Positions 44,644 to 55,323 of a stretch of 64,000 nt of DNA are shown in pieces. The translations under genes and the position numbers were made by a program. Position 1 is the first letter of the stretch. Every line of letters begins with the position of its first letter. Origin of the DNA: Ustilaginoidea virens (taxonomy: Eukaryota > Ascomycota > Sordariomycetes > Hypocreales > Clavicipitaceae); contig NC_057317.1 in the NCBI RefSeq assembly GCF_000687475.1, positions 3,410,001-3,474,000 of the forward strand, given 5' to 3'. The notes beneath the pieces are model-generated. The model saw nothing but the letters and a program-made list of their open reading frames with translations, did no database searches and had not been told where the DNA came from.

Positions 44644-45169
44644 CCTGGAGAGCGTACGGACTTTGGGGGCTGGGAGGTTTTGATGATGTAAAAGTTGGAA
44701 CTTGGAGGGTCGGGACTCGGGAGACGAATAAAATGTTGACCAAGTTGGTGGGCTGCAGGTTGCAGGAGCAGGGGGGGGGGTTTAGAGGAGTCTGCCGGCA
44801 GTCACGAGTTTGGGGGAGCTGGCCAATAAGGTACTGTAGCTAGCTGCTGGTGGTTACGTCGTCTTGATTACCAAAGCAGCGAAGTACCCAGGTAGTTTGT
44901 ACCTACTAGCCGTGTGAGAGGGGCACGATGAGATGCGTAGGTGACCTGACGTGGTGACATCAGTTGGTATGTACGGTGTACGCCCGTACAGGTCAACAAC
45001 TCGCAACAAGTTGGGGCTTGCATCGTACTGCAAAGCGACTGGAAGTATTTAGTCTGCTTCCCGCCATGACCCATGACGAACAAATCCTGCCATGGTGCCA
45101 CATGCAATATCTCTTGTTCACACGTACTCCGTACACACAAGGTCACCCGGCACGTAGGTAGTCAAAGGC
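44644..45169. other. Divergent upstream region of URI1 and GFA gene
   Basis: Contains a run of ten G at about 44770, GTACCTACTAG pieces near 44900 and one TACTCCGTA (45125) about 40 bp before the GFA start. No gene was recognised. Confidence 0.5.
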
Positions 45170-46243
45170 ATGTCTATGTCTGGTTCGGAAACCAAATCCT
45201 TGGAGGCCAAGTGCTTCTGCGGCTCGGTCCACTTCACTGTCGACGTGCCCACCTCTCTTCTTCCTTTACCGGCATACATTTGCCATTGCAGCATCTGTCG
45301 ATACTCGACTGGCGCGCCCTGCCTCTTCCACGCCTCGCTGCCCAGGGGACTCACCCCCAACTTCATTGCGCCGTCGGCCGAGCAAAACTTGACCCAGTAT
45401 CAGCCGGCTCAAGGGGGCACCTACGATTTCTGCTCGGCATGCGGCTGTCACGTCGCGGGAGTGAGTTTCGACCGCCTAGAGTGGACCGTTTCCACGTCCA
45501 TCTTTCTGCATCGAGGCCCTGCCGATTTCGAGATTGTCTCGCACGTGTTTTCCAAATCGGGCCCCGGCGGCGCCATTCCTGCCTGCTTGTCAGAGATTGG
45601 AGGCCGGCAAATCCAGCACTACAACCCACCAGACGATGATGCCAGGTCCAAAGTGGACGTGCCCCCGGCCGAGCTAGGTCCCGACGGGCACGAGAGACTG
45701 CGTGCGCGATGCCACTGCGGCGGCGTATCCTTCACCATCGGACGGCCCGATCAAAGGGTGCTCGAGGATGAGTTCCTGTCCAGGTTTGTGTCCCCGCTCG
45801 ACAAGAACAAGTGGATTGCCACCTACGATGTTTGCGACGATTGCCGCCTAATCAACGGCTCTCATGTTGCTGGATGGACATTTGCCCCCCTCGCGTTGTG
45901 CGACCCCGTCATCGGAAAGGACCTGAAGCTGGGGAGCTCCAAAACATATGTCTCGTCGGAAGGAGTCCTGCGCTCGTTCTGCGGAACATGCGGAGCCACC
46001 GTCTTCTTTTCGAGCGCCCAGAGGCGTCCTGCGGACGGGCGGGCGGTTGTGGACATTGCCACGGGTATTCTCCGATGCCCGGAAGGCGTCATGGGTGAGA
46101 ACTGGTTTACTTGGCGGGCTCGCTTGGCATATGAGGCCAGCGGCATCAGGTTCGATAGGCAGCTTGGCGAGGCGCTGCGGGATGCCATGAAGGCGTATTC
46201 CCGGGAGAAATATGGCCAAGAGTTGACCATGGAAATTGTATGA
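45170..46243 (+). CDS. Tandem GFA/CENP-V domain protein
   Basis: Intronless 357-aa protein with two glutathione-dependent formaldehyde-activating (GFA, Mss4-like) domains. ATG at 45176 is an alternative start. Domain 1 (about residues 13-140) carries the zinc ligands as KCFCGSVHF, CHCSICR and CSACGCH. Domain 2 (about 180-330) repeats them as RCHCGGVSF, CDDCRLINGS and FCGTCGATVFF. Members bind zinc through these Cys and have been linked to S-hydroxymethylglutathione formation or to other thiol chemistry. Two-domain forms are common in filamentous fungi, and the substrate cannot be told from sequence. It lies upstream, on the same strand, of a folylpolyglutamate synthase, which is suggestive only. 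Confidence 0.88.
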   Translation: MSMSGSETKSLEAKCFCGSVHFTVDVPTSLLPLPAYICHCSICRYSTGAPCLFHASLPRGLTPNFIAPSAEQNLTQYQPAQGGTYDFCSACGCHVAGVSFDRLEWTVSTSIFLHRGPADFEIVSHVFSKSGPGGAIPACLSEIGGRQIQHYNPPDDDARSKVDVPPAELGPDGHERLRARCHCGGVSFTIGRPDQRVLEDEFLSRFVSPLDKNKWIATYDVCDDCRLINGSHVAGWTFAPLALCDPVIGKDLKLGSSKTYVSSEGVLRSFCGTCGATVFFSSAQRRPADGRAVVDIATGILRCPEGVMGENWFTWRARLAYEASGIRFDRQLGEALRDAMKAYSREKYGQELTMEIV

Positions 46244-46605
46244 GCGGGGGTGCTGATGACGCTCGCTGGTTCTGTTGTGCATTTTTACGTCTGATGAGGG
46301 TGCTGATGAGATGATGTGGTCATGGCTCACGGCTCACGGCTCATGCGAGAGGACGCAGGGTAGGTTGGCATCCCGTCATGCACACCTACCGATGGCGAGA
46401 TGGGACGAATTGGAGGGAATGGCCACTATTCGACCAAGTTTTCACCACGGTACTGTGTAGTTTTGTGAGAGGGCACAGACGATAATTGCCAACAAGTTGG
46501 TTGACGAAATTGATGTGGTCACCCGTCCGCCCAATGGCGTCCCACCACCGCTCCTCAGTGGCCTCTGATAGGCCCATCCCATCGCCTCTGCCGGCTTAAA
46601 ACCAA

Positions 46606-46637
<32 letters not shown>

Positions 46638-46707
46638 TCGTCACCCTCCTCATCTAAAACAGCACATTCAGCCGCCCAGAGGTCCACTCCAGAGCAGGAA
46701 CCCATCG
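46244..46707. other. Upstream region of the first FPGS gene
   Basis: Contains a CAC/CAT trinucleotide tract at about 46602-46640 and otherwise nothing I recognise. Confidence 0.5.
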
Positions 46708-48588
46708 ATGCAGCATGTATCGAGGCGGCCGGTCGTCCCTTTGCGCAATCGCCCGGCAGCTTGGAGTTGTGCACGCAGCATGACTTCCCGGTCGTACAGC
46801 GTGCGTGGATGGTGTGGCTCCGAATCAGTCTTGCCTTGCATCGCATCGCCGCAAAATCAAAACTAACTGCGGCCGAACGTGACAGGACGCGATTGACGCA
46901 CTCAACTCGCTGCAGACGCCGCACGCCGAGATTGAGGCTCGTCGCAAGGCGGGCATCCGGCCTGACGCATCATCAATTCGAGAGATGAAGGCATATCTAG
47001 CCCGCATTGGATACGCGGTTCGTCTCCCGCACCTGGCTAATCTCCCCCCCCCCCCCCCTTTCGCAGAGAAACAGAGCCCTCCTTTTTTTTTTTTTTTTTT
47101 TTTTTTTTTTCCTAAGAAAGGACGCTAGCTAGCTAACTGATGGCCCGATTAGCCTTCAGACCTCAACCGCCTCAACATCGTCCACGTCGCCGGGACAAAA
47201 GGCAAAGGCAGCACCTGCGCCTTTGTCAACTCCATCCTCTCGCAGTACCAGTCCACCCCCGGCCACCACCTCAAGTGCGGCCTCTTCATCTCCCCCCACC
47301 TTGTGGCCGTCCGGGAACGCATCCGAATCAGCTCGGCCCCAATCTCGGAGGACCTCTTCGCAAAGTACTTTTTCCAAGTATGGGACCGTCTCGGCTCGTC
47401 GAGTGCCTTGCCCGACGACGCAGTGCCCGGCTCGCGGCCCCTCTACGCGCGGTACCTCACCCTCATGAGCTGGCATGCTTTTCTCCAGGAAGGCGTCAAC
47501 GTGGCCGTTTACGAGACGGGCATCGGCGGCGAGTTCGACGCCACCAACATTGTCGAGAAGCCCCTCGTCGCGGGCATAAGCACCCTTGGCATCGACCACG
47601 TCTACGTGCTAGGCGAGACAGTCGACAAGATTGCCTGGCACAAAGCCGGCATCATCAAGGCCGGCAGCCCCGCCTTTACAGTCGAGCAGGTCGGCCCTGC
47701 CGCCGAGGTGCTGCACCAGAGGGCGCGCGAAAAGGGCGTCACCTTGAACGTGCTGGGCATTGATCCGCGCCTGCAGGGCGTCAAGGTGAGGCCCGACGCG
47801 CAGTTCCAAAGGAAGAACGCCACGCTGGCCGTGGCCCTCGCCGCCACGGCCCTGCAGAAGCTGCGAGTGGTCCCCGAGAACCTCGTCGACGCTTCTCGCC
47901 CCCTGCCAAGGCGGTTTGCAGACGGCATTGAAAAAACCGTCTTCAGGGGCAGATGTGAAGTCAAGGTCGAGGACAGCATCGTGTGGCACGTCGACGGGGC
48001 GCACACGGCGGACAGCTTGAAAGAGTCGTCCAGGTGGTTTGCCGACGAAACCAGCCACAGGTACGCCAAACAAACAAAAAAAAGAAAAACCCCCCCGTGC
48101 AAATGGTAGAAAGGAATGCAGAGGAAGAAAGCGAGCTGAACGCCCATGGCGTCGATCACAGCACCGGGCCCCGCGTCCTCATCTTCAACCAGCAGGGCCG
48201 CGCCGAGGCCGTCGACTTCCTCGAGTCCATCCAGGCGACCACCTCGCGCCCGTCCCGCGGCAAACCATCGTTTGATCACGCCGTGTTCTGCACAAACGTC
48301 ACCCACGCCAAGACGGGCTACAACCGAGACTTTGTCAACCGCGGCATTGACCCAAAGGAAATCGAGAGCATGTCGGTGCAGCGTCGCTTTGCGGACAGGT
48401 GGGCGTCTATCGACCCCGGTGCCGAGGTTGTCGTCTTGCCCACCATCGAGGAGGCGCTCGACTACGCGAGGCAAGTGGGCGACGTCGCGGCCAGGGTGGG
48501 GGACGAAAAGGTCCAGGTCTACGTCACGGGCAGTCTGCATCTTGTGGGCGGAGCGTTGGCCATCTTGGAAAAGGCCGAGGCTTTGTGA
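46708..48588 (+). CDS. MET7: Folylpolyglutamate synthase, copy 1 (Met7-like)
   Basis: Predicted 518-aa ATP-dependent ligase adding gamma-glutamate to folates. Exons: 46708-46800, 46886-47021, 47160-48060 and 48162-48588. Exon 1 encodes an Arg-rich, acid-free leader (MQHVSRRPVVPLRNRPAAWS) that looks like a mitochondrial presequence, joined to DAIDALNSLQTPHAEIEARR. The P-loop HVAGTKGKGSTCAF, SPHLVAVRERIRI, YETGIGGEFDATN, GIDHVYVLGETVDKIAWHKA and VDGAHTADSL are present, ending LVTGSLHLVGG-like as YVTGSLHLVGGALAILEKAE. Intron 2 is the weak point: its donor (GTCTCC at 47022) is poor, chosen because it alone keeps frame, and the intron holds 15 C and 28 T in runs, so the sequence may be unreliable there. 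A second copy lies convergent 182 bp downstream. Confidence 0.88.
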
Positions 48589-48770
48589 AGATGCTGCTGT
48601 TGGAGGAGGGGGGGGGCCAAACGGGCAAAACACTTTTTTTTTTAAGATTTTTTCTTTATACATGTCGTAGTACACATGTTCTTCGTCATGGGCAACAGCG
48701 GGCATGGCACGCGCTGCCAAGGCCCAACGCGGTTTGATCATGTGAAGAATCAATCCATGCCCCCCCTCTT

Positions 48771-49783
48771 TCACAATAGACTGTCCGGCTCCAGGACCTG
48801 CAACACCCCCCCGACGAGATGCAGACTCCCCGTCACCAGCACCTTGCCTCCACCAGCAACCAAGCGCTCTGCCTCGTGCACCGCATCGTCGACGTTGCCA
48901 AACACGGCCGTCTGGGACCGCGGACTGGCCTCCCTCATGGCCGCGGCGGCGTCCCGCTGGACGGACAACGCATCACGCCCCCCCGGCGGCGCCTGGGCCC
49001 TCCGCTCGTTCCTGGCGAAGAGCGCGTGGCGGAAGACGCCGCTTGTGCCCGTTTCCCTGCCCACCGCCGCGAGCAGGTGCCGCAGCAGCCCCGCGGCATC
49101 CCGCTCCTGCTGGTTGAAGACGAGGACGACCCCTCGGTCGTCGGGCTGCAGCTCGCGCGCCAGCCACCTGGCCACTTGGTCGAGGCTCTCTGCCGTGTGA
49201 GCCCCGTCGAGCAGCCACGTCGCGGCCCGGCGGCGGAGGATCTCGCACCGGCCCCGCAGCGCTGCCTCCCTGAGCCCTCGGACCATCTTGTCCGGCAGGG
49301 CCGCGAGCGAGGGCGGCTCGAGGCCGAGGTGATGCTGCGCCGCCATGACGGCCAGCGCCTGGTTGGTCGCCTGGAAGTCGCCGCGGAGGCTGCCGCCGCG
49401 GACGCCGCCCCAGGAGCGCACGGCGTCCGGGTCGAGCTCCACGAGGGAGGCGGAGCGCTCCGCCGCGCGGCGCCGCAGGACCCGCATCACCGAGGGCTGG
49501 CTGCGCTCCACGTTGACGGTGAAGGCCCTCACGCCGGGTTTCAAGATGCCCGCCTTGTGCCAGGCGATCTGGTCGAGGGAGCCGCCCAGCATGGCGACGT
49601 GGTCCCGGCCCAGGCGGCAGATGACGGCGGCGGACACCGCCTCGGCGGGGAGCACGTTTGTCGCGTCGTGCTCGCCCCCGATGCCGCACTCCATCACGAC
49701 GTCCCCCACACCCTGCTGCAGGAACAGGTGCCAGGCCAGGATGGTCATGTAGCGGAAGAAGAAGGGCTTGGTGGCCGGGCCGC

Positions 49784-49821
<38 letters not shown>

Positions 49822-50366
49822 TCCGCCCCGTCCCGCCGGACGGCCTGCTCGGTGAAGCGGTCCCACAGCTCGAAGAAGCCCCTGGCGAACACGTCCTGCG
49901 ACACGGGGCGGCCGTCCACGGCGATCCTCTCCCGCGGGCTGACCAGGTGCGGGCTGGTGTAGGTGCCGACCGGCCCGTCGGCGTACTGCCGCAGCACGGA
50001 CGTGGCGAACGCGCACACCGACCCCTTGCCCTTGGTGCCCGCCACGTGGATGTGCCGCATGCGCGCGAGGTCCTGCGGCGCGTAGCCCGCCCGCGCGAGC
50101 CAGCCCGCCATCTCGGGAATCGCCGCGGCGTTCAGATCCTCCTGGTCGCGGGCTGCCCCGGGCGGCCTGTCGAAAAGCTGCGTGACGGCGCGGTTGGCCT
50201 GCAGCTGCGCGAGCCTGCTCAGGGCTTCCCGGTAGTCGCGGGGCGCGATGATGGAGAAGAAGAGTCTCGAGCTCTGTCGTGCTGGCGGCAGACTGGCGCG
50301 AGGGCGCTTCCGTAGCAGCGTGGGGACGGGGCAGCAGCAGCGCTGCCAGGTCCGACCGACGACCAT
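48771..50366 (-). CDS. Folylpolyglutamate synthase-like, copy 2
   Basis: Intronless frame; starting at 50366 (MVVGRTWQRCCCPVP) gives 531 aa. The frame is open upstream to 50513, but there it only translates a GA dinucleotide run into Leu-Ser repeats. The N-terminus is Arg/Ser/Leu-rich, consistent with a mitochondrial presequence. Key motifs are kept: HIHVAGTKGKGSVCAF, SPHLVSPRERIAV, MECGIGGEHDATN, RLGRDHVAMLGGSLDQIAWHK, LLDGAHTAESLDQV, VLVFNQQERDAAG and VTGSLHLVGGVLQ. Unlike copy 1 it has a stretch of ten Ala after DGAD, is strongly GC-rich and lacks introns. It is far from identical to copy 1, so the duplication is old or the copy came from elsewhere. It may be a specialised FPGS or a dihydrofolate-synthase-like ligase; active-site motifs suggest it is functional. 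Confidence 0.83.
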
Positions 50367-50372
50367 GTGTGC

Positions 50373-50404
<32 letters not shown>

Positions 50405-50985
50405 ACGTTGGTGGCTGATGATGGCTGATGATGGCAACTCTTCGTCTGGCGTCTGGCGTCCGGCGTCCTGCTGGCAGTTGGACCAAGGCCTCCTTAGACG
50501 AGGCGCGGTACACCGTGCTTCTTCAATGGAGAAGACATTTGGGGCTGGTCGTCTATGTCTTTGAACGCGAGCGTTTGGCTGGAATGGTGGTGCGCTGGTG
50601 ACCAACTGGCGAGGATGGATGGATGGATGGATGGATGGATGGGGTTGGATGGGGTTGGATGGGGATGGACGGGGATGGAAGCTGAAGCAACACATCTGTG
50701 GGCCATTCATGCATCGAGCAAGGCGCCTCAGCCGCTGGCCACCCGGCACACACGCATCGCACGACATGGGAACGCATCATCTACAGCATGCACATCGCTC
50801 TCGTTTTTATTTTTTTTTATTTTTTTTTTTTTTTTTGGCCAACGACTAATGAAAATCGCCCCTCGTCTATCTACAGTAATTCACCTCTAGTTGCGAGTCT
50901 GTGGCCCCCCCTTTTGTTCCTCGCCCCGTCGTCTGGCCCTCTCTAGCCTAAGCTTTACATCGCCAAATATGCAGGATAACAACCC

Positions 50986-51016
<31 letters not shown>

Positions 51017-51037
51017 GACACAGCGAGTCGAGATTAA
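50367..51037. other. Repeat-rich intergenic between FPGS copy 2 and MIC60
   Basis: Holds a GA dinucleotide run (about 50372-50397), a GGAT run passing into GGGGTTGGAT units (about 50613-50670), T runs near 50808-50836 and 28 A at 50986-51013. No gene was recognised. Confidence 0.6.
50613..50670. repeat. (GGAT)n and GGGGTTGGAT minisatellite
   Basis: About seven copies of GGAT followed by two to three related GGGGTTGGAT/GGGGATGGA units. Frames through it give artefactual DGWM-like or Pro/Ser/His repeats. Confidence 0.85.
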
Positions 51038-53254
51038 TTAGTCAACCCTCAAGCTTTGGAGTCTTGCCTCGGTCGCAATCACCTAAAAAAAAGAAAGCTC
51101 GGATTAGTAAAAGGCAAGCCATCGTCTCTGCTCATTCACCCGCGGAAATCAGGAATCAGTATACTCACGTCAAGAGCTTGCTGCACCTCCAGCACCTTGC
51201 GAACCTCGCCGATCCAGTCTTTGCTGAGTGTCTTGGCCCATCCCTGCAGGCCGTTCATCTCTCGTGCTGCTGAATCCAAATCACCCTCCTCCAGGTAGGT
51301 TTGCGTGCGCGTCAAGATGCTCTCCACATCGTCGCCCTCGGCAAGCCCCTCCTTCTTGAACATGACGTGGCTCAGGATCCAGCTGGTGGCGTGGCTGGCA
51401 ACACCGGCATCGTCAGGCAGCAGAGACGCTTTCCTGACTTCGGCGGCGACGCGGCGGAACCGGTCAATGAGCTGCGATGGCGACGAGACTCCGCGCTGGT
51501 AGGTCCAAGGGTTCAGCGATGCAATGGCAGCGTCAACCACGGGATCCTCGCTGGCAATCTCCTTGAGCGCCACCAACTCGCGAACAAAGGGCTTGGGCTG
51601 AGTGGCGTTTTCCAGGCTGGCGCGGACCGCCTCGACGGCAACGTGGAGCTGCTGCGTCCTGAGATTGCCATCTACAACGTCGTTCCAGCCGACGGTGAGC
51701 TTCTCCAGGTCGGAGACAGCAGATGTCAGCTCAGACAGCTTGCCGAGGCGGCCCTCGCGCTCCTTCTCCACGCGCTCCCTGACCTCCTGCACAAACTCCC
51801 TCTTGAGGGCCAAAGCCTGCTCCAGCAGCCGGGTCTGCAGCTTCTCCTCGTTGAGCTTCTTCTCCCGCTCCAACAAGAGCTTCACCCGCTCGTCGTAGCT
51901 GCTGCGCACCGACTTCATCTCTTCCTCGAATTCGCGCCGCCATTCCATCTCCTGGGCCAGCATGGTGTTCTCAACTCGCTTGACGAGTTCCGTGGCGGCC
52001 TTGTCAAACTCCTCCACGGAGGACTTGACCTGGCCAGCGGCCTTCTTTTCTACCGCACTCTTCATATCCTGGAGACGGTTGCCGATCCTGGTTATTTCGT
52101 TCTTGGCCTTGGCTATGGTGGTGGAGTAGCGTCCGTGAGCACCGTCGGCATTGACAACAAGAATCAGGTCGTTGAGCATGTGCACAAGGTCTCGCACGAT
52201 GGGGTCCTTGGCGTCGGGGAGCTTCATCAGGTCGATGGGCTCGATGGGAGGAAACCTGGAAGGTTCATTGACCTCGGGAGCTTTGAAACCTTTGCCGGGA
52301 GAAGCCGGCTGCTCAGATGCAGCGGGGGGGGTTGCCTTTTCGGCGGCAACGCTTGATGCAGCAGTCGGATCGGCCGCGACCTTGTCGGCGACGTCCTTCT
52401 TTTCGGCCAACTTCACGTCTGATTTGTTGCTGCCGGGGGAGGCGCTGGAGCGGCGACCGGAAGAAGGCTCGTTGACATCGGCTACTCTCCACGAGGCACC
52501 GCTGTGGGCTGGAATCTTGACCTGGGCGCCAGTCTCTTTGGGTCGGGACTCGTGGCCGACAATAAGATTGGGGTACTTCTTCTTGAACTCGAGTTCCTCC
52601 AGGTACAGCACAGCCTGCTCTCCGAAAGGAATGTATTCTGTGAAGAAGTCGTGAAAGTTGTCATTGATTCGAGAGTACCACACGCCCCCGGCGAAGCCAA
52701 CGGCGCCAAGCACCATCAAGGTGAAGACGAAGCTCCTTAAGCGTTGAAAAAAGGTCTTTTTCCTTGGCCTGGGGGCGGACGGTTGCGGCGCAAAGTTCCT
52801 GGTTGCAGACACAGGAGGGGGGGGCGGCGGCGGCGGCGGCGGCGGCGTCAATGGAGCTTCCCTGATTTCGGCCAGTCTTGACTTGGCAATTTCATCAGCG
52901 GATGGAGGAGGGCTCTGCTCGGAGCTCAGAGTTTCGGAAGCTGGTAAGACGGGAGGTTTGGGCACGTTGCCGGAGCTCGGTTTCTTATCGTCTGCGTGCC
53001 ATCTCTAGTGAGCGAGAACAAAAGGTCACGTTGGTCAGCGCAACAAACATCCCATTCCACATGCCTGCACGTGGTGTGTAGTGGTGGACTCGCCGCGTGC
53101 CACGGTCGTTGATCCAAGGGGAAGGGATGGAAAACCATACCGCTCCGAGCAAGCCAGCTCGTCGCGACGGTGCAACAGGCCATTGACGCCCAGCAGCAGC
53201 CGCAGCGGGCGCGCCCCTCAAGGCCCTCGCTGACCGGAGCGATGATCGCAACAT
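51038..53254 (-). CDS. MIC60: MICOS subunit Mic60 (mitofilin/Fcj1)
   Basis: Predicted 664-aa inner-membrane protein that shapes crista junctions. Three exons: 53254-53141, 53004-51169 and 51082-51038. The last exon encodes only VIATEARLQSLRVD and restores the expected end after LEVQQALD. MLRSSLRSARALRGAPAAAA is a clear mitochondrial presequence. A disordered stretch with eleven Pro follows, then one transmembrane segment near residues 130-148 (SFVFTLMVLGAVGFAGGVW) right after the basic KKTFFQRLR. FFTEYIPFGEQAVLYLEELEF is the conserved block just beyond the membrane. A long coiled coil (about 320-480) and the mitofilin signature toward the C-terminus (WILSHVMFKKEGL, GWAKTLSKDWIGEVRKVLEV) complete it. 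Length is near the fungal norm. Confidence 0.95.
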
Positions 53255-54334
53255 GGGAGAGGTGAGAAGGCCAGCAGGGCGCGTATGGAAGACGTTGTAT
53301 GATGAACGCCAGCCAGCTTATGCGAGGTTCGGAAATTCAAATTCAAGCAGCACAAAACCACTCGGGGAAAAGTTCGGCTAAAGGAAGCTGGTATTGATGT
53401 ATGTATGTACTCCGTATGTATTGAGCGATTAGTTGACCCACCGGCAGGAACCGGGCACCGCGCACCAGGCTTGTGACGCAACCACTCTCAGTTGGCTCAG
53501 TGGCTTGGCCCAGCACCCAGCAACTGGCTCCAGGCTGGCTGGCATCAAATTGATAGGAATAGCGAATGCGGCTGGGAGTAAGGTACCCTGCACCAGACCG
53601 AAATCACAGCGCCTCGTAGAGATCAAGAAGCGACTGGCCACTTATCTGTGCCCTTGGAACGCACTGATTTCATGGGGATGTGTGCATGTCAAAGTATCTA
53701 ATCGCCATTGGCATGCGTCATGACAACTTCGGTTGCATTGTATGGACACCGGCGTGGCTGTCCGTTCAGCTATCACGTCGATGGGGTCTCGTCATAAACC
53801 TGGTGTGACGAGTCACCGGGTTGAGAGACTTGCATCCGTGCATTCGGTCGAAAAAGCCATTCTTTGCCTCGGTAGTATTTGCAAAGTTCCCTAGGCTGAA
53901 ACAAAGCCAAGGCCTCAGAGAGAGTACTCAGAGTCGAACGCGAGAGTATGTGTGTATATGATATTAAGGCCCAAGATAAGAACTAGGCTTGGAAGAAAGA
54001 ACAAAGTCTCCGAGAAATTACCCTCCAAAAAAGGGAGAAAAAGAAAAAAGAAGAAGAAAAACCAAAACTCCGCAAACGAAACCTACATCATCCTTCAGCT
54101 CGCAAAAAGGCAGGCCAACCAGAAAAAAAAAAAAAAAAGAGCAAAAAAAAAAAAAACCTCAAGTTGCTCAAGAACAACGGTCCAGTCTAATCCTCCGCCC
54201 AAGTCAATGGAATGTATATGACCTAACCCATATAATGCACTCGATGGCGTCTCGGCCACAGGTCAAAACCAAACGGCATCTCGTCTACCCGCCGCCCCCC
54301 CTTTGCTGGCTCCTCTCGAACTGGCAAAAACACT
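53255..54334. other. Gene-free stretch between MIC60 and RAB5
   Basis: Holds one TACTCCGTA (53408), one ACCAGAC (53592) and A-rich runs at about 54023-54158. No gene was recognised. Confidence 0.5.
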
Positions 54335-55323
54335 CTAACAGCTGCACGGCCCACTCACGTTGGTGTTTGCGTTCTCGGGTGCCAAACTCACACCGGGTCG
54401 GTGGCCGGGTCGAGCATGTCGGGGCCCGACCTGGTCCAGAGGAAGCTTCTTGGCGATGGCGGTGAATAACTCGCGAACATTCTCGGCCGTCTTTGCTGAC
54501 GTCTCAAAAAACAGCAGCCCAGCCTCTCTGGCATAGGCCTCGGCATCGGCAGCGGGGATGGCTCGTTTGTCCGGCTGTTCGGTAACCAAATCGAGCTTGT
54601 TTCCAGCGAGGGCGATGATGATGTTCTCGTTGGCTTGACGTTGGAGCTCCTTGACCCAAGCTTTGGCCTTGTCTAGTGACGACTGCACAAGAACCGTCTG
54701 GTTAGGTACGAGGCACGGCAGAGGAGAAGAACAGTGGACAGGAGATAGAGGGGGGGGGGGGGGGGGACCATACGGATTGTGTAATGTCGTAGACGACAAC
54801 GGCGCAGTTGGCGTTGCGGTAGTACATGGGGGCGAGCGACTTGTATCGCTCCTGTCCAGCGGTATCCCAGATTTCAAACTTGACTGTAGTGCTTTCATCG
54901 AGGGAAATGGTCTGCGTCAGAAAGGCCGCGCCAATGGTGGATTCTCGGAAGGAATCGAATTGATCCTGTTTTCCATCTCGTTAGTTTTGCTGCCGAGTTC
55001 TGCGAGGGTAGAGGGGCCATGAAGACTCGCCTTCACAAACCGCAAGACAATGGAGCTCTGAACAATGATGCGTTAGTGCCTGATGGACAAGATTTGGTTT
55101 CGCAAGCAGGGCAGGTTCCGCGATTCGATTTTACCTTTCCGACGGCGGATTCACCTAAGCGGCTCGATAGAATTTAGCACCAGACTGTCCTTGCAGAGAA
55201 AAAGGGGGGCTGGGGCTGCCGCGCAAGCGGGTGTACCGGGATCGTACCGAGAAGAACGAGCTTGAACTGGGCGAAGCGGTTGTTCATGCCGCGAGCGCCA
55301 CCGGCAGGTCCCCGAGTTGCCAT
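54335..55323 (-). CDS. YPT5: Rab5-family GTPase (Ypt5/Vps21-like)
   Basis: Predicted 220-aa early-endosome Rab in five exons: 55323-55248, 55154-55135 (20 nt), 55057-55031 (27 nt), 54965-54774 and 54682-54335. Motifs, several restored only by splicing: P-loop GESAVGKSS (residues 26-34), switch I region RESTIGAAF, switch [24 protein letters not shown] and ETSAK. The [11 protein letters not shown] stretch identifies Rab5. The C-terminus GPCSC offers a CxC geranylgeranylation site. Intron 3 (55030-54966) has a GC donor (AAG|GCGAGT): no GT donor nearby keeps frame between FVK and DQFDSF. Intron 4 contains a run of 16 C on the coding strand. Rab5 acts on endosomes where Vps34 complexes work; Atg6 is elsewhere in this window. 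Confidence 0.95.

Noticed and set aside
48819..50315. 498-aa open frame antisense to FPGS copy 2
   Set aside because: Shadow of a very GC-rich gene; composition is Arg/Gly/Ala-rich without motifs, while the opposite strand has a full set of FPGS motifs.
50986..51013. Long A runs (also 25509-25537 and 59140-59176) as tails of retroelements
   Set aside because: No coding remnant or target-site duplication adjoins them; similar runs lie inside introns.
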